A stretch of 64,000 nucleotides of DNA, from the NCBI GenBank assembly GCA_029260765.1, contig JAJDCP010000159.1, forward strand, positions 30,422 through 94,421, in the 5' to 3' direction. Position numbers and translations under genes: made by a program. The notes beneath the pieces were generated by a model, which searched no databases, was not told where the DNA came from, and saw only the letters and a list, made by a program, of their open reading frames with translations. Within the stretch, counting starts at the first letter, position 1. Each line of letters starts with the position of its first letter. Source of the stretch: Planctomycetota bacterium. GTDB lineage: Bacteria; Planctomycetota; J058; JAJDCP01. Positions 1 through 8,900 of this stretch are shown here, piece by piece.

Positions 1-1
1 G

Positions 2-931
2 GCCAAACTGCCGACCCAGACCACGGCTTCACTGCCTGTCGAGGTCATCCACGGCAAGACGGCGGGGAACGTGCTCTGGTTGTCGGCGGCCATCCATGGC
101 GACGAGCTCAACGGGATTGAAGTGATCCGCCGCGTCGTGGACCAGATTTCAGCGAAGACGCTGCGCGGGACCATCGTCGCCGTCCCCATCGTCAATGTCT
201 TCGGCTTCCTGCAACACACCCGCTACCTGCCTGACCGCCGCGACCTGAACAGGAGCTTTCCGGGCTCGAAGCGGGGCTCACTGGCAGGGCGCTTGGCGCG
301 CTTGTTCATGGATGAGATCGTCTCTCCCGCCACCCATGGCATCGACCTGCACACAGGCTCACTGGGGAGGACCAACCTGCCGCAGATCCGCGCCGACCTC
401 GACAACGCCGAAACGCGGCGCTGCGCCCGGGCCTTCGGGGCCCCGCTCACGCTGCATGCCAAGGAGCGCTCCGGCTCCCTGCGGGCTGCGGCCAGTCAGA
501 AAGGCAGGCCGGTGCTGCTCTTCGAGGGAGGCAGCGTGCATCGCTTCGAGGAGGAGGTGATCCGCGCGGGAACCCGAGGGGTCTTGGGAGTGATGGCGGC
601 CATCGACATGATCGCGCAGCCTTTGGAAGAGCCCGGGGACAGCGAGATCTATCGGCGCTCGAAGTGGGCGCGGGCGCGCAAGAGCGGTCTGTTCCGGAGC
701 AGCGTCCAGCTGGGCGACAGGGTCGAGAAAGGGCAAAAGCTGGGACTGGTTGCGGACGTATTCGGCAGAGAAGGTGTCCACGTCAAAGCCTCGGCGACCG
801 GTATGGTGATCGGGCTGGCGCTCAGGCCGCTGGTCAATCAGGGAGATGCGCTGATCAACATCGCGTTCGAGCCCGAGCCTGGACAGCAGCTGCCGGCTCA
901 GGAAGCGGGGGATCGATTGGAGCTGCCTTGA
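2..931 (+). CDS. Succinylglutamate desuccinylase/aspartoacylase-family metallohydrolase (5' partial)
   Basis: The frame is open from the left edge, so the true start lies outside the window; the first visible in-frame start is GTG at 71. The family consists of zinc carboxypeptidase-fold (M14-like) hydrolases that release acyl groups from amino acids or related amides. Visible zinc-site motifs are HGDE (His and Glu ligands) and, further on, HGIDLHTG with the third ligand. A DLNRSFPG substrate-binding motif and the conserved Glu in LLFEGG are also present. The C-terminal 80 residues (GDRVEKGQKLGLVADVFG) look like the beta-barrel/biotinyl-like tail of this family. The substrate cannot be told from the sequence. 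The gene ends 80 bases before a toxin-antitoxin pair and is probably unrelated to it. Confidence 0.85.
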   Translation, partial: AKLPTQTTASLPVEVIHGKTAGNVLWLSAAIHGDELNGIEVIRRVVDQISAKTLRGTIVAVPIVNVFGFLQHTRYLPDRRDLNRSFPGSKRGSLAGRLARLFMDEIVSPATHGIDLHTGSLGRTNLPQIRADLDNAETRRCARAFGAPLTLHAKERSGSLRAAASQKGRPVLLFEGGSVHRFEEEVIRAGTRGVLGVMAAIDMIAQPLEEPGDSEIYRRSKWARARKSGLFRSSVQLGDRVEKGQKLGLVADVFGREGVHVKASATGMVIGLALRPLVNQGDALINIAFEPEPGQQLPAQEAGDRLELP

Positions 932-959
932 CGGCCCGCAGCTCCGGTCGCTTGCCGGG

Positions 960-998
960 TTGTCCCACTCGGGGTTCCACGTATACTTGAACATATAC
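960..998 (+). promoter_or_regulatory. Promoter and probable autoregulatory operator of the toxin-antitoxin pair
   Basis: A -35-like TTGTCC (960-965) lies 16 bases before a -10-like TATACT (982-987); a second TATACT follows at 994-999. An inverted repeat, GTATA (981-985) and TATAC (994-998), covers the -10 region. This is where ribbon-helix-helix antitoxins commonly bind to repress their own operon. An SD sequence GGAGG (1001-1005) sits 6 bases before the antitoxin ATG. The promoter and its regulation are inferred from sequence only. Confidence 0.55.
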
Positions 999-1011
999 TT
1001 GGAGGCTTGCC

Positions 1012-1242
1012 ATGGCACAACTCACCATCTACGTAGACGAGAACACTAGAAGCAGAGTAGAGGATGCCGCGCGAGCAGCCGGCGTTTCCGTGTCGAAATG
1101 GGTCAAGCAGCAGTTGGAAGTGGCGCTCGCAGACCGCTGGCCTGCCGACTACTTCAATCTCTTTGGCTCCCTGGCAGATACGGACCTGCCCGCCCCCGAC
1201 GAGCTGTGCTTCGAGCAAGATACGCCCAGGGAGAGCCTGTAG
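1012..1242 (+). CDS. Antitoxin, ribbon-helix-helix type (VapB-like)
   Basis: This 76-residue protein starts with a beta-strand-like LTIYVDENTRSRVEDAARA followed by a GVSVSKWVKQQLE helix. That is the usual ribbon-helix-helix DNA-binding pattern of CopG/Arc-type antitoxins. The acidic C-terminal tail would be the toxin-neutralising part. The stop codon (1240-1242) is immediately followed by the toxin ATG at 1243, so the two are co-translated. The upstream inverted repeat suggests autorepression. The assignment rests on fold pattern plus the neighbouring PIN toxin. Confidence 0.8.
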   Translation: MAQLTIYVDENTRSRVEDAARAAGVSVSKWVKQQLEVALADRWPADYFNLFGSLADTDLPAPDELCFEQDTPRESL

Positions 1243-1644
1243 ATGGAGTTCTGCCTGGACACGAACATCTGCATCTACGCCATGAAGGGCCGCTATCCCA
1301 CGATCGAGCAGCGGATGCGACGGATCGCGCCGGCTTCAATCAAGATCCCGGTTATGGTCCGGGCAGAGTTGCTGCTGGCCGCAGAAAAGAGCTCTCGGAG
1401 GAAGAAGACCCTCGAAACGATCATGACGTTCCTGCGGCCGTTTGAATGCGTCCCCTTCGACGCAGCAGCTGCCGACCATTACGCGGCCATCCGTGGGTAC
1501 CTCGAGCGCTCAGGGAAGCCGATCGGCCCCAATGACCTGATCATTGCAGCAACGGCCGCGGCCCGTGGGAGCGTCCTGGTCACCCACAACACCGGCGAGT
1601 TTTCCCGCGTGAAGGGACTGCGGCTCGAAGACTGGACGGAGTGA
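1243..1644 (+). CDS. vapC: Type II toxin, PIN-domain ribonuclease (VapC-like)
   Basis: This 133-residue PIN-domain protein is of normal length for VapC. Acidic metal-binding residues are visible in order: the first Asp in CLDTNICIYAMKG, a Glu in RAELLLAAEKS, then Asp in GPNDLIIAATA and the late THNTGEFSRV segment. VapC toxins cleave tRNA or rRNA and are held inactive by the cognate antitoxin, here the gene directly upstream with no intergenic base. The RNA target cannot be predicted. The catalytic acidic residues appear intact, so the toxin is probably functional. Confidence 0.9.
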   Translation: MEFCLDTNICIYAMKGRYPTIEQRMRRIAPASIKIPVMVRAELLLAAEKSSRRKKTLETIMTFLRPFECVPFDAAAADHYAAIRGYLERSGKPIGPNDLIIAATAAARGSVLVTHNTGEFSRVKGLRLEDWTE

Positions 1645-1674
1645 AGACAACATCCCACCAGCAGACGCCCCATT

Positions 1675-1965
1675 TCAGTAGAGCTCAGCCCCCTCCGCCG
1701 ACGGTTCGACCCACGCCCCGATGTAGAGCAGCACCTGGTCGGGCTCGGGCGTCAGCGTCAGCACGAAATAGGGCTGCCGCGCAAGCACACTGCTCCCCGT
1801 CTGTGGCCAATACGCCCAGCGGACGTTGAGGGAATCCTTCCTGGTCGGATCCCCCACCAGATAGACCACCTCGTCCGCGGACATGCCGGGCTTCAATCTC
1901 CCGTAGTCGTCACGCAGCGTCGAGCAGCCGGCGAGCGCAACGAGCAGAACGAGCAGCGCCTTCAT
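1675..1965 (-). CDS. Small lipoprotein, SmpA/BamE-like fold
   Basis: This 96-residue protein begins MKALLVLLVALAGC, a signal peptide with a lipobox whose Cys is residue 14. ATG at 1965 is chosen because it is preceded by a GGGGAGGAT Shine-Dalgarno at good distance; the frame extends far upstream without a start that gives a signal peptide. The segment YGRLKPGMSADEVVYLVGDPTRKD matches the GMS-x-x-E-V-x-x-x-x-G-x-P pattern of SmpA/OmlA (BamE-like) proteins. The remainder is beta-strand-like. It is convergent with the toxin gene. A BamE role in outer-membrane assembly is possible, but short lipoproteins with this motif are common and often of unknown role. Confidence 0.7.
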   Translation of the reverse strand: MKALLVLLVALAGCSTLRDDYGRLKPGMSADEVVYLVGDPTRKDSLNVRWAYWPQTGSSVLARQPYFVLTLTPEPDQVLLYIGAWVEPSAEGAELY

Positions 1966-2108
1966 GCTGATCCTCCCCCTCCATCGGACGTTCGTGTCCG
2001 GGCAGTATTCACGCACAACCACACCTCCTGGCATAGCGGGCGACCGGCTGCCCTTACATCCATCGTACGCTGTTCTGACCGGACGCCCACATCCCCGGGC
2101 GCGCGTCC

Positions 2109-2129
2109 GTGTACCATGCCTGGGTACAC
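2109..2129. promoter_or_regulatory. Inverted repeat upstream of the thioredoxin-like remnant
   Basis: The perfect 7-base arms GTGTACC (2109-2115) and GGTACAC (2123-2129) are separated by 7 bases. They lie just before an SD GGAGG (2135-2139) and the ATG at 2147. It could be an operator or a 5'-leader hairpin; nothing shows what binds it. Confidence 0.35.
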
Positions 2130-2146
2130 CCTGTGGAGGTCCAGCC

Positions 2147-2411
2147 ATGTCTCGAACCACGTCCCCTGTCCTGATTCTCAGCCTGCTCGCGGCCACGGTC
2201 TGCGCGCAATCCAGCTCCGCCATCGCCTGGTTTGGCAGCTGCGAGGCGGGCCGCGAGGTGGCCGCGCAGACCGGTAGGCCCATCCTGTTGATGTCGGCCG
2301 CGCCCCAATGCCACGGCGTCTCCGGCATCTGGTGACCGGGCCTAGCAAGAAGCGGATGGGAGTTTCCTGTCCAACGCCGCCGTGGTCGCCGCCTCGAAGA
2401 AGTTCATCTGA
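2147..2411 (+). pseudogene. Broken gene for a secreted thioredoxin-like protein
   Basis: ATG 2147, with a good SD, opens a 62-residue frame: signal peptide (MSRTTSPVLILSLLAATVCAQ), then a stretch resembling the start of a thioredoxin fold (AQTGRPILLMSAAPQCHG), ending at TGA 2333-2335. A downstream frame, shifted by +1, reads GSFLSNAAVVAASKKFI and stops at 2409-2411. That is the segment expected after the active-site helix in thioredoxin-like proteins of this type. The most economical reading is a frameshifted, truncated relic. The first Cys of the usual CxxC is replaced (PQCHG), which also argues for decay. A functional 62-residue secreted peptide is less likely. Confidence 0.5.
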
Positions 2412-2461
2412 CCTCAGCGTCAGTAAGTAGGATTGACAACAGACGGGAAGCCTGGTATTGA
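2408..2461 (+). promoter_or_regulatory. Promoter, with possible operator, of the metal-efflux operon
   Basis: A perfect -35 TTGACA (2433-2438) is followed after 17 bases by TATTGA (2456-2461), a plausible -10. Just upstream, CTGAC (2408-2412) and GTCAG (2419-2423) form a short inverted repeat that could bind a regulator. This is the only strong promoter-like site before the efflux genes. No regulator gene is visible nearby. Confidence 0.45.
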
Positions 2462-2504
2462 CTAGCTCGTGGAAAGTGGAAGAAACTACAACTCCCGATA
2501 CCTC

Positions 2505-2897
2505 ATGCGCTTTCGAAACCCAGTTCTCAATATCATTATCTGTCTGGGGTTGGCCCTCGCGACCTTGTGCGGCAGTCAAGCCGTGCTCTGCCTCGAGACC
2601 GACGGCGCACTAAGCGTCGAGTGGACGAACGACGCGTGTTGTACGGAACAACTTCCAGATAGGCCATCGACCTCCGAGAGTAGCTTGGAAGTTGAGACAC
2701 ACTGTGGATCCTGTGTCGACATCGCTCTCGATTTCGTCACAGAGCAGACACTACTGCCTGCTAACTCCGCACTGGCTATCGCAACGGCTGCCTTCTCCAC
2801 TCCGAGGCCCTTCGGACCGGACCGTCAAGGATCGGCACGGGCATGTGTGCGTCCAACTCTCGAGCCGTCCCTGCGCTCGACGGTGCTCTTGCTCTAA
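2505..2897 (+). CDS. Small Cys-containing secreted protein heading the metal-efflux operon
   Basis: I do not recognise this family. From ATG 2505 the protein has 130 residues: a signal peptide (FRNPVLNIIICLGLALATLC), then a mature part with DACCTEQ and HCGSCVD, which are candidate metal ligands. A GTG at 2469 would add 12 residues before the signal peptide but lies at the predicted transcription start, so ATG 2505 is preferred even though its SD is weak. It lies 75 bases upstream of the outer-membrane channel gene on the same strand. A role as periplasmic metal sensor or chaperone is inferred only from position and Cys/His content. Confidence 0.6.
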   Translation: MRFRNPVLNIIICLGLALATLCGSQAVLCLETDGALSVEWTNDACCTEQLPDRPSTSESSLEVETHCGSCVDIALDFVTEQTLLPANSALAIATAAFSTPRPFGPDRQGSARACVRPTLEPSLRSTVLLL

Positions 2898-2972
2898 GAA
2901 CTCGCTGCAACAGATTCTCAACGCTCCCTTTCCCACACGAGGGAGGTTCGCATTGTTGCGCGAGGAACACGC

Positions 2973-4361
2973 ATGGGCTTCAGAGTGCATCTCTGTCTAC
3001 TACCGACTCTATTGACCGGGCTGATCGTTGGCTGCAGCCTTCCCGAGGGCAACCACCACCGGGCCCGGCCCCGGCCCCTGGCTTCGGAGTTCGCGGTCTT
3101 CCATCCACCCGACCCGGGGGAGACGCGGTCCCCCCCTGCCCCGCAGAATCCGACGGGTCCGCTGCGCTTCGAGGCGGCTCTGGCTCTGGCATTGCGTCAG
3201 AATCCCGAGCTGCGCGCCCGGGCCTGGAAGGAACGCGCGGGTGCAGGCAGCCTTCTCCAGGCAGGCTTGTTTCCCAACCCCGAGCTCGAGCTCGAAGCCG
3301 AGGAGTTCGCGGGCACGGGCGAGCTGCGCGAGTTCGAGGCTGCCGAGCTCTCCATCGGGCTCTCGCAGCTGATCGAGCTGGGCGGCAAGCGAACCAGCCG
3401 GCAGCAGCTGGCCGGGCTCGAGCAGGACGTGGCCGCCTGGGAGCTGGAGGCGGAGCGGCTGCGCGTCTGGGAGAGCACCGCCCACAGCTTCATCGACGTA
3501 CTTGCCCAGCAGCGGCGGCTGCAGCTCGCGGAGCTGAGCCTGGCGCTCAGTGAGACCGTCCTCGAGGTCGCTGCCAGACGTGTCGCCGCCGGCAAGGTGC
3601 CTCCTCTGGAGCGGATGAGGGCGGAAGTCGACGTCGCGACCCAGTCCCTGGCCATCGACCAGGAGCGGAGCGCCTGGCGACGGGCGCGGCTCGCTCTGGC
3701 TGCCAACTGGGGAGGCACAGAAGCGCTGTTCGACGGCGCGCTCGAAGGCCGCTTCGATACGCTCACGGTGGTTCTGCCTGAGCTGCCTGCGCTGCAGCAG
3801 CTGCTCGAGCACAACCCTGAGCTGAAGAGCTGGGAGGCCCAGATCGCACAGCAGCGCGCCCAGCTCGGGCTGGAAGAGGCGCTCGCGGTTCCGGACCTGA
3901 CGGTGGGATTCGGGCTTTCGTACTTCCGGGAGTCCGATGACGTAGCGCTCCACGCCGGGGTGTCGATTCCCCTGCCGTTCTTTGACCGCAACCAGGGCTC
4001 GATCATGCAAGCCCAGGCTGCCCTGCTGCAGGCTGAGGAAGAACGGCACGCCGCCGCGCTCCGCTTGTACAGGTCCCTGCAGGACGCCTACCTCGAGCTG
4101 CAGGCGCGAACCCTTGAGGTCCAGACCTTGCAGCAGACGCTGTTGCCGGCTGCCGAGCGCGCCTTTGCGCTCGCCCAGACCGGCTATGTGGATGGGAAGT
4201 TCTCCTATCTGGAAGTGCTCGACGCCGAACGCACCCTCTTCGAGGCGCAGGCGCGGGCAGTCGACGCCTATCAGGGCTACCACACCGCGCTCGTGAGCTG
4301 CGAAGCGCTGGTCGGCACATCGCTGCGCGCGAACGAACCAGGAGTACCCGATCATGACTGA
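2973..4361 (+). CDS. Outer-membrane efflux channel (TolC/CusC/CzcC family lipoprotein)
   Basis: This 462-residue protein begins with a lipoprotein signal (LLTGLIVGC, Cys 21) and has two copies of the outer-membrane efflux protein repeat. The copies are long helices rich in Ala, Leu, Glu and Arg, around residues 60-240 and 260-450, with typical segments LRFEAALALALRQNPELRA and LSIGLSQLIELGGKR. The start is set by GAGGA eight bases before ATG 2973. It would form the trimeric channel through which the RND pump downstream expels metal ions. The next gene starts inside its 3' end (8-base overlap), so the two are translationally coupled. Confidence 0.92.
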   Translation: MGFRVHLCLLPTLLTGLIVGCSLPEGNHHRARPRPLASEFAVFHPPDPGETRSPPAPQNPTGPLRFEAALALALRQNPELRARAWKERAGAGSLLQAGLFPNPELELEAEEFAGTGELREFEAAELSIGLSQLIELGGKRTSRQQLAGLEQDVAAWELEAERLRVWESTAHSFIDVLAQQRRLQLAELSLALSETVLEVAARRVAAGKVPPLERMRAEVDVATQSLAIDQERSAWRRARLALAANWGGTEALFDGALEGRFDTLTVVLPELPALQQLLEHNPELKSWEAQIAQQRAQLGLEEALAVPDLTVGFGLSYFRESDDVALHAGVSIPLPFFDRNQGSIMQAQAALLQAEEERHAAALRLYRSLQDAYLELQARTLEVQTLQQTLLPAAERAFALAQTGYVDGKFSYLEVLDAERTLFEAQARAVDAYQGYHTALVSCEALVGTSLRANEPGVPDHD

Positions 4362-5934
4362 GCACAAACACCTCTGGCTGCTCGTGTGCGCGGCGCTCCT
4401 GGTCGCAGGCTGTGACGGCCCGGGCGAGCCCCCCGATCCCCATGCTGGCCACGACCACGGCACGGACGAGCCGCACGACGACGAGCAGCACCCCGACGAC
4501 GAAGGCCTGGACGAGCATGCCGACGAAGAGGTCGTCGTCTTGACCGCGCAGCAGCGGGAACGCATCGGTCTCAAGCTCGAGATCGCGGGGCCCGGGACCA
4601 TCACCGAGACCGCCAGCTTCCCGGGCGAGCTGTCCCTCGACCCGGACAGGATCACCCACGTCGCTCCCAGCGCCTCAGGTTTCGTGCGCTCCACCGAAAA
4701 GACCATCGGCGACAAGGTCCTGCCCGGCGAGACCCTGGCCTGGATCGAAAGCGCCGAGCTCGCGGAGGCCAAGATGACCTACTTCTCGGCGCTCGCGGCC
4801 GTCGAGGGCGTGAGGATCAGGCTCCCTCGTACCCATGCCATCTTCGAAAACGTCAACCGGCTGCTCGACGTGCTGCAGACGCCCCCCGACTCGGCCGCTC
4901 TGGCAGGCCTGCACGGCATGGAAATGGGAGAGTGGCGCGGCCGCCTGCTGACCGCCCACACGCAGTACAAGGCCGCCTGGTCGATCTACGAGAGCGAGCG
5001 CAACCTGCGCGACCAGAGCATCAGCAGCGGGCGCGAGCTGGTCGAGGCGGAGGCCGCGGCCCTGCAGGCCGAGGCAGAGCTGAACGCCGCGCGCGACACG
5101 GCCCGCTTCCAGGTACAGATCGACCTGATCGCCGCCGCGCAGAGTCTGCAGATCGCCGAATTCGAGGCCGTCGCGGCCGAAAAGAAGCTGCGCCTGCTGG
5201 GCGCCGACACCTCGATCATCGAGAGCCTGCAGGCCCTCGTCCCGGACGGCTCAGCGATGGTGCCCTGCCGCTGCGAAGAGCGGGACTGCTCGCATCACCA
5301 GATCGGCTCGGTCTTCGACACCCTCGGCCAGGAAGAGAAGCTCGGTTGGTACGCGCTCAAGGCACCTGCGGCCGGCATGGTCATCGCCAAGCATATGACC
5401 CTGGGAGAGCGCATCGGCGGCGAAACCGAGGCCTTCAGCCTGGTCGACACCGACAGCCTGTGGGTGCAGTTCGACATCTACCAGAAGGATCTTCCCCAGA
5501 TCCGCGAGCAACAGGCCGTCAAGATCGTGATCGGCCCCGGCTATGAGCAGCGCGTGGGCACGATCGCGTTCATCTCTCCGCTGATCGACGAGCACACCCG
5601 CACCGTCAAGGCGCGTGTCGTGCTCGACAACCGCCTGGGGATCTTGCGACCGGGTCTGTTCGTGACCGTGCGCGTCGACACGCAGCACCAGCAGGCACCG
5701 GTCGTGATTCCCAAGGATGCGGTCCAGACCCTCGACGAGCGCCCGGTGGTGTTCGTCGCCGAGGGCGGAGGCTATGCCGCCGAGCCCGTGGTGCTCGGAC
5801 GCAGCGACAAGCGCAACGTCGAGATCCTGTCCGGCCTGGAGCCCGGCGCGCGCTACGTCACCCGGGGCGCCTTCGAGCTGAAGGCCATGATCGTCACCAG
5901 TGGGCAGGACGCCCACGCCGGCCACGGGCATTGA
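4354..5934 (+). CDS. RND efflux periplasmic adaptor (CusB/CzcB-like), His-rich lipoprotein
   Basis: This 526-residue membrane-fusion protein has a lipobox LLVAGC (Cys 20), then an acidic, His-rich linker (residues 27-60) likely to bind metal. Next come the barrel-sandwich and helical hairpin regions, and a beta-barrel region with the LRPGLFVTVRV motif near residue 430. The C-terminus ends DAHAGHGH. Unusual for the family is an insert near residues 304-316 reading CRCEERDCSHH, a compact Cys/His cluster. It overlaps the channel gene by 8 bases and lies 10 bases before the pump gene, forming one operon. The three His/Cys-rich elements suggest a metal cargo (Cu, Ag, Zn, Co or Ni), but the exact ion cannot be read. 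Confidence 0.92.
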   Translation: MTEHKHLWLLVCAALLVAGCDGPGEPPDPHAGHDHGTDEPHDDEQHPDDEGLDEHADEEVVVLTAQQRERIGLKLEIAGPGTITETASFPGELSLDPDRITHVAPSASGFVRSTEKTIGDKVLPGETLAWIESAELAEAKMTYFSALAAVEGVRIRLPRTHAIFENVNRLLDVLQTPPDSAALAGLHGMEMGEWRGRLLTAHTQYKAAWSIYESERNLRDQSISSGRELVEAEAAALQAEAELNAARDTARFQVQIDLIAAAQSLQIAEFEAVAAEKKLRLLGADTSIIESLQALVPDGSAMVPCRCEERDCSHHQIGSVFDTLGQEEKLGWYALKAPAAGMVIAKHMTLGERIGGETEAFSLVDTDSLWVQFDIYQKDLPQIREQQAVKIVIGPGYEQRVGTIAFISPLIDEHTRTVKARVVLDNRLGILRPGLFVTVRVDTQHQQAPVVIPKDAVQTLDERPVVFVAEGGGYAAEPVVLGRSDKRNVEILSGLEPGARYVTRGAFELKAMIVTSGQDAHAGHGH

Positions 5935-5944
5935 GGAGGCCAGC

Positions 5945-8900
5945 ATGAAGACTCTCATCGATGCTTCGATCCAGGGCCGCCTGCTGGTCGTGCTCGCGCT
6001 GTTCGCGGTGATGGGCCTGGGAGTTCAGGTCTATCAACACATGCCGGTGGATGCCTTCCCCGACATCTCCCCGGTGATGGTGCCGGTGTTCGCCGAAGCC
6101 CATGGCATGGCGCCCGAAGAAGTCGAGCGCCTGGTGACCTTTCCCATCGAGGCGGCCATGAACGGCCTGCCCGATGTCACCCTGATCAAGTCGACCTCCG
6201 CCTTCGGCATGGCCGTCATCTACGTCTATTTCAAGGATGGCGTCGACATCTACTTCGCGCGCCAGGTCGTCGCTGAGCGCCTGGCAGCCGCCGCCAGCGA
6301 CCTGCCCGAGATGGACGATCCGCCCACCCTGGGGCCGATCTCGAGCGGCCTGGGACAGGTGTTCTTGTACTACCTGACTGTGGACGAAACGGCGGACACC
6401 GGGGGCAAGGACAAGAACACCTACCTGCGGGAGGTCAACGACTGGGCGGTCAAATTCCAGCTGCAGACGATCCCCGGCGTGACGGACATCCTGTCGATGG
6501 GCGGACATGTCCTGCAGTACCAGATCGAGGTCGACCCGAAGTCCCTGCATGAGTACAGGCTCGATCTGCAGACCGTGGTCGATGCCGTGCAAGCGAACAA
6601 CCGCAACGTCGGAGGCCAGTTCCTGGTGTTCGGTGCTGAAGAGTACCTGGTGCGGGGCCTGGGCCTGCTGGACGAGCTCGAACAGATCCGTGGCATCAAG
6701 CTCAAGACCATCGACGGCGTGTCGGTCACCATCGAGGACGTCGCCCGCGTGTCGTATGGGAACGAGATCCGGCGCGGTGTGGTTACGCGCAACGGCGAGG
6801 GAGAAGTCGTCGCCGGCATCGTGATGAAGCTCTATGGTGAGAACACCTCCGAGGTGATCCGCCGGCTCTACGAGAAGGTCGCCGAGGTCAAAGCCGGACT
6901 GCCGCAAGGTGTCCACCTCGAGCCCTACTACGAGCAGGCAGAGCTGGTGACCAGCGCGACCGACACGGTCAAGAACGCGCTGTTGCTGGGCGCCCTGCTG
7001 GTCGTCCTGACCCTGGCTGTGTTCCTGGGGAATCTGCGTACGGCGTTCATCGTCAGCCTGGCTCTGCCGTTCTGCGCGCTGGTCGCAGTGATCACGATGA
7101 CCTGGCAGGGCATCAGCGCCAACCTGATGAGCCTCGGCGGCATCGCCATCGGCATCGGCATGCTGGGAGATGGCGCCATCGTCATGGTGGAGAACATCTT
7201 CCGCCACCTGGGCAGCGATAAGAACGCCGCCCGTAGCAAGGAGCTGGTGATCGCCGAGGCCGCCACCGAGGTGGCCCGCCCGATCCTGTTCTCGATCGCC
7301 ATCATCGTGATGGTGTTCATCCCGCTGTTCACGCTCGAAGGCGTCGAGGGCAAGATGTTCTCCCCGATGGCCTTCACCATCGCCTTCGCCCTCGGAGGAT
7401 CGCTGTTCGTCGCGCTGGTCGTGACGCCGGCGCTCTCGTTCTATCTGCTGAAGCAGAGCCGGTCCCGCGAGTTCTTCATTCTGCGCTGGTTGAAAGCGGT
7501 CTACGCCCCGCTGCTGCGTGTCGCGCTGCGCTTCAAGAAGACCGTGGTGTTCCTGGCCCTGGTCTCGTTCGCCGCGGCGCTGGCGATCGTGCCGACGCTG
7601 GGGACCGAGTTCATCCCTACGCTGGAAGAAGGCAGCATCATGATCGGGGTGGCCATGGCCCCTTCGACCTCTCTGGTCCAGGGCAGCGAGACCATCCTCA
7701 AGCTGGAAAAGGCGATCATGAAGTACCCCGAGGTGCACGAGGTGATCAGCCGGGTGGGCCGGCCCGAGGCGGGCAGCCACCCGCACCCGGTCAACTATGC
7801 CGAGGTGCACATCGAGTTGACTCCGCTGCAGACCTGGACGCGCTTCAAGGACAAGGGAGCTCTGGTCGAAGCCCTCTCCAAAGACCTGTCGACCTTCCCC
7901 GGCGTGCAGCTCAACTTCACCCAGCCGATCCAGAACCTGTTCGATGAGCTGCTCTCCGGAGTCAAGGCACAGCTGGCGATCAAGATCTATGGCGAGGACC
8001 TGACGATCATCCGCAAGAAGGCTGGCGAGATCAGCCAGGCCATCAGCAGCATCCCCGGGCTGGTCGACCTGTCCTCCGAGCAGAGCTTCGGGCAGCCCCA
8101 GGTGCAGATCGAGGTCGACCGCGAGGCCTGTGCCCGCTACGGGATCAACGCCGACCAGATCCTCGAGCTGGTCGAGCTGGCCGTGGGGGGCGAGGTGATC
8201 AGCACCATCTACCTCGGGACGCGGCGCTTCGGGGTGCACTTGCGCTACCAGGAGCGCTTCCGGGATGACCTCAAGGCGCTCGGCGAGCTGCTGGTTCCCA
8301 CCGATGACGGCGCGGTCATTCCGCTGGCGCAGCTGGCGAAGGTGTCTACCGCATTCGGCCCGATCCAGATCAACCGCGAGCAGAACCAGCGGCGCTGGAT
8401 CGTGCAGGGGAACATCAGGGGGCGCGACCTCGGCTCGGTGGTGGCCGACATCCGCGCCAGGATCGCGCAGGACGTCGAGCTGCCGCCGGGGTACTTCGTC
8501 GAGTATGGCGGGCAGTTCGAGAACCAGCAGCGGGCGATGGCGCGGCTGAGCATCATCGTTCCGATCGTGTTCCTGGCTGTGTTCGTGTTGCTGTTCCTGA
8601 GCTTTGGGACCTTCCGTCATTCCGCCATGATCCTGGCGAATGTGCCGCTGGCCCTGATCGGGGGGATCCTGGGCTTGAAGCTGATGGGAGAGTATCTCTC
8701 GGTGCCGGCCTCCGTCGGGTTCATCGCCCTGTTCGGCATCGCCGTGCAGAACGGCATGGTGCTGGTGACCTACTTCAAGCAGCTGGTCGAGCGGGGGAAA
8801 CCGCTGGCTGAGGCTGTCGAAGAGGGCTCGATCCTGCGGCTGCGGCCGGTGTTGATGACGGCCCTGACGACCATTCTGGGCCTGCTGCCGCTGTTGCTCT

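Noticed and set aside
3009..4772. Minus-strand frame opposite the outer-membrane channel gene
   Set aside because: The plus strand has a complete efflux channel with lipobox; the minus product is Ser/Arg-rich without motifs.
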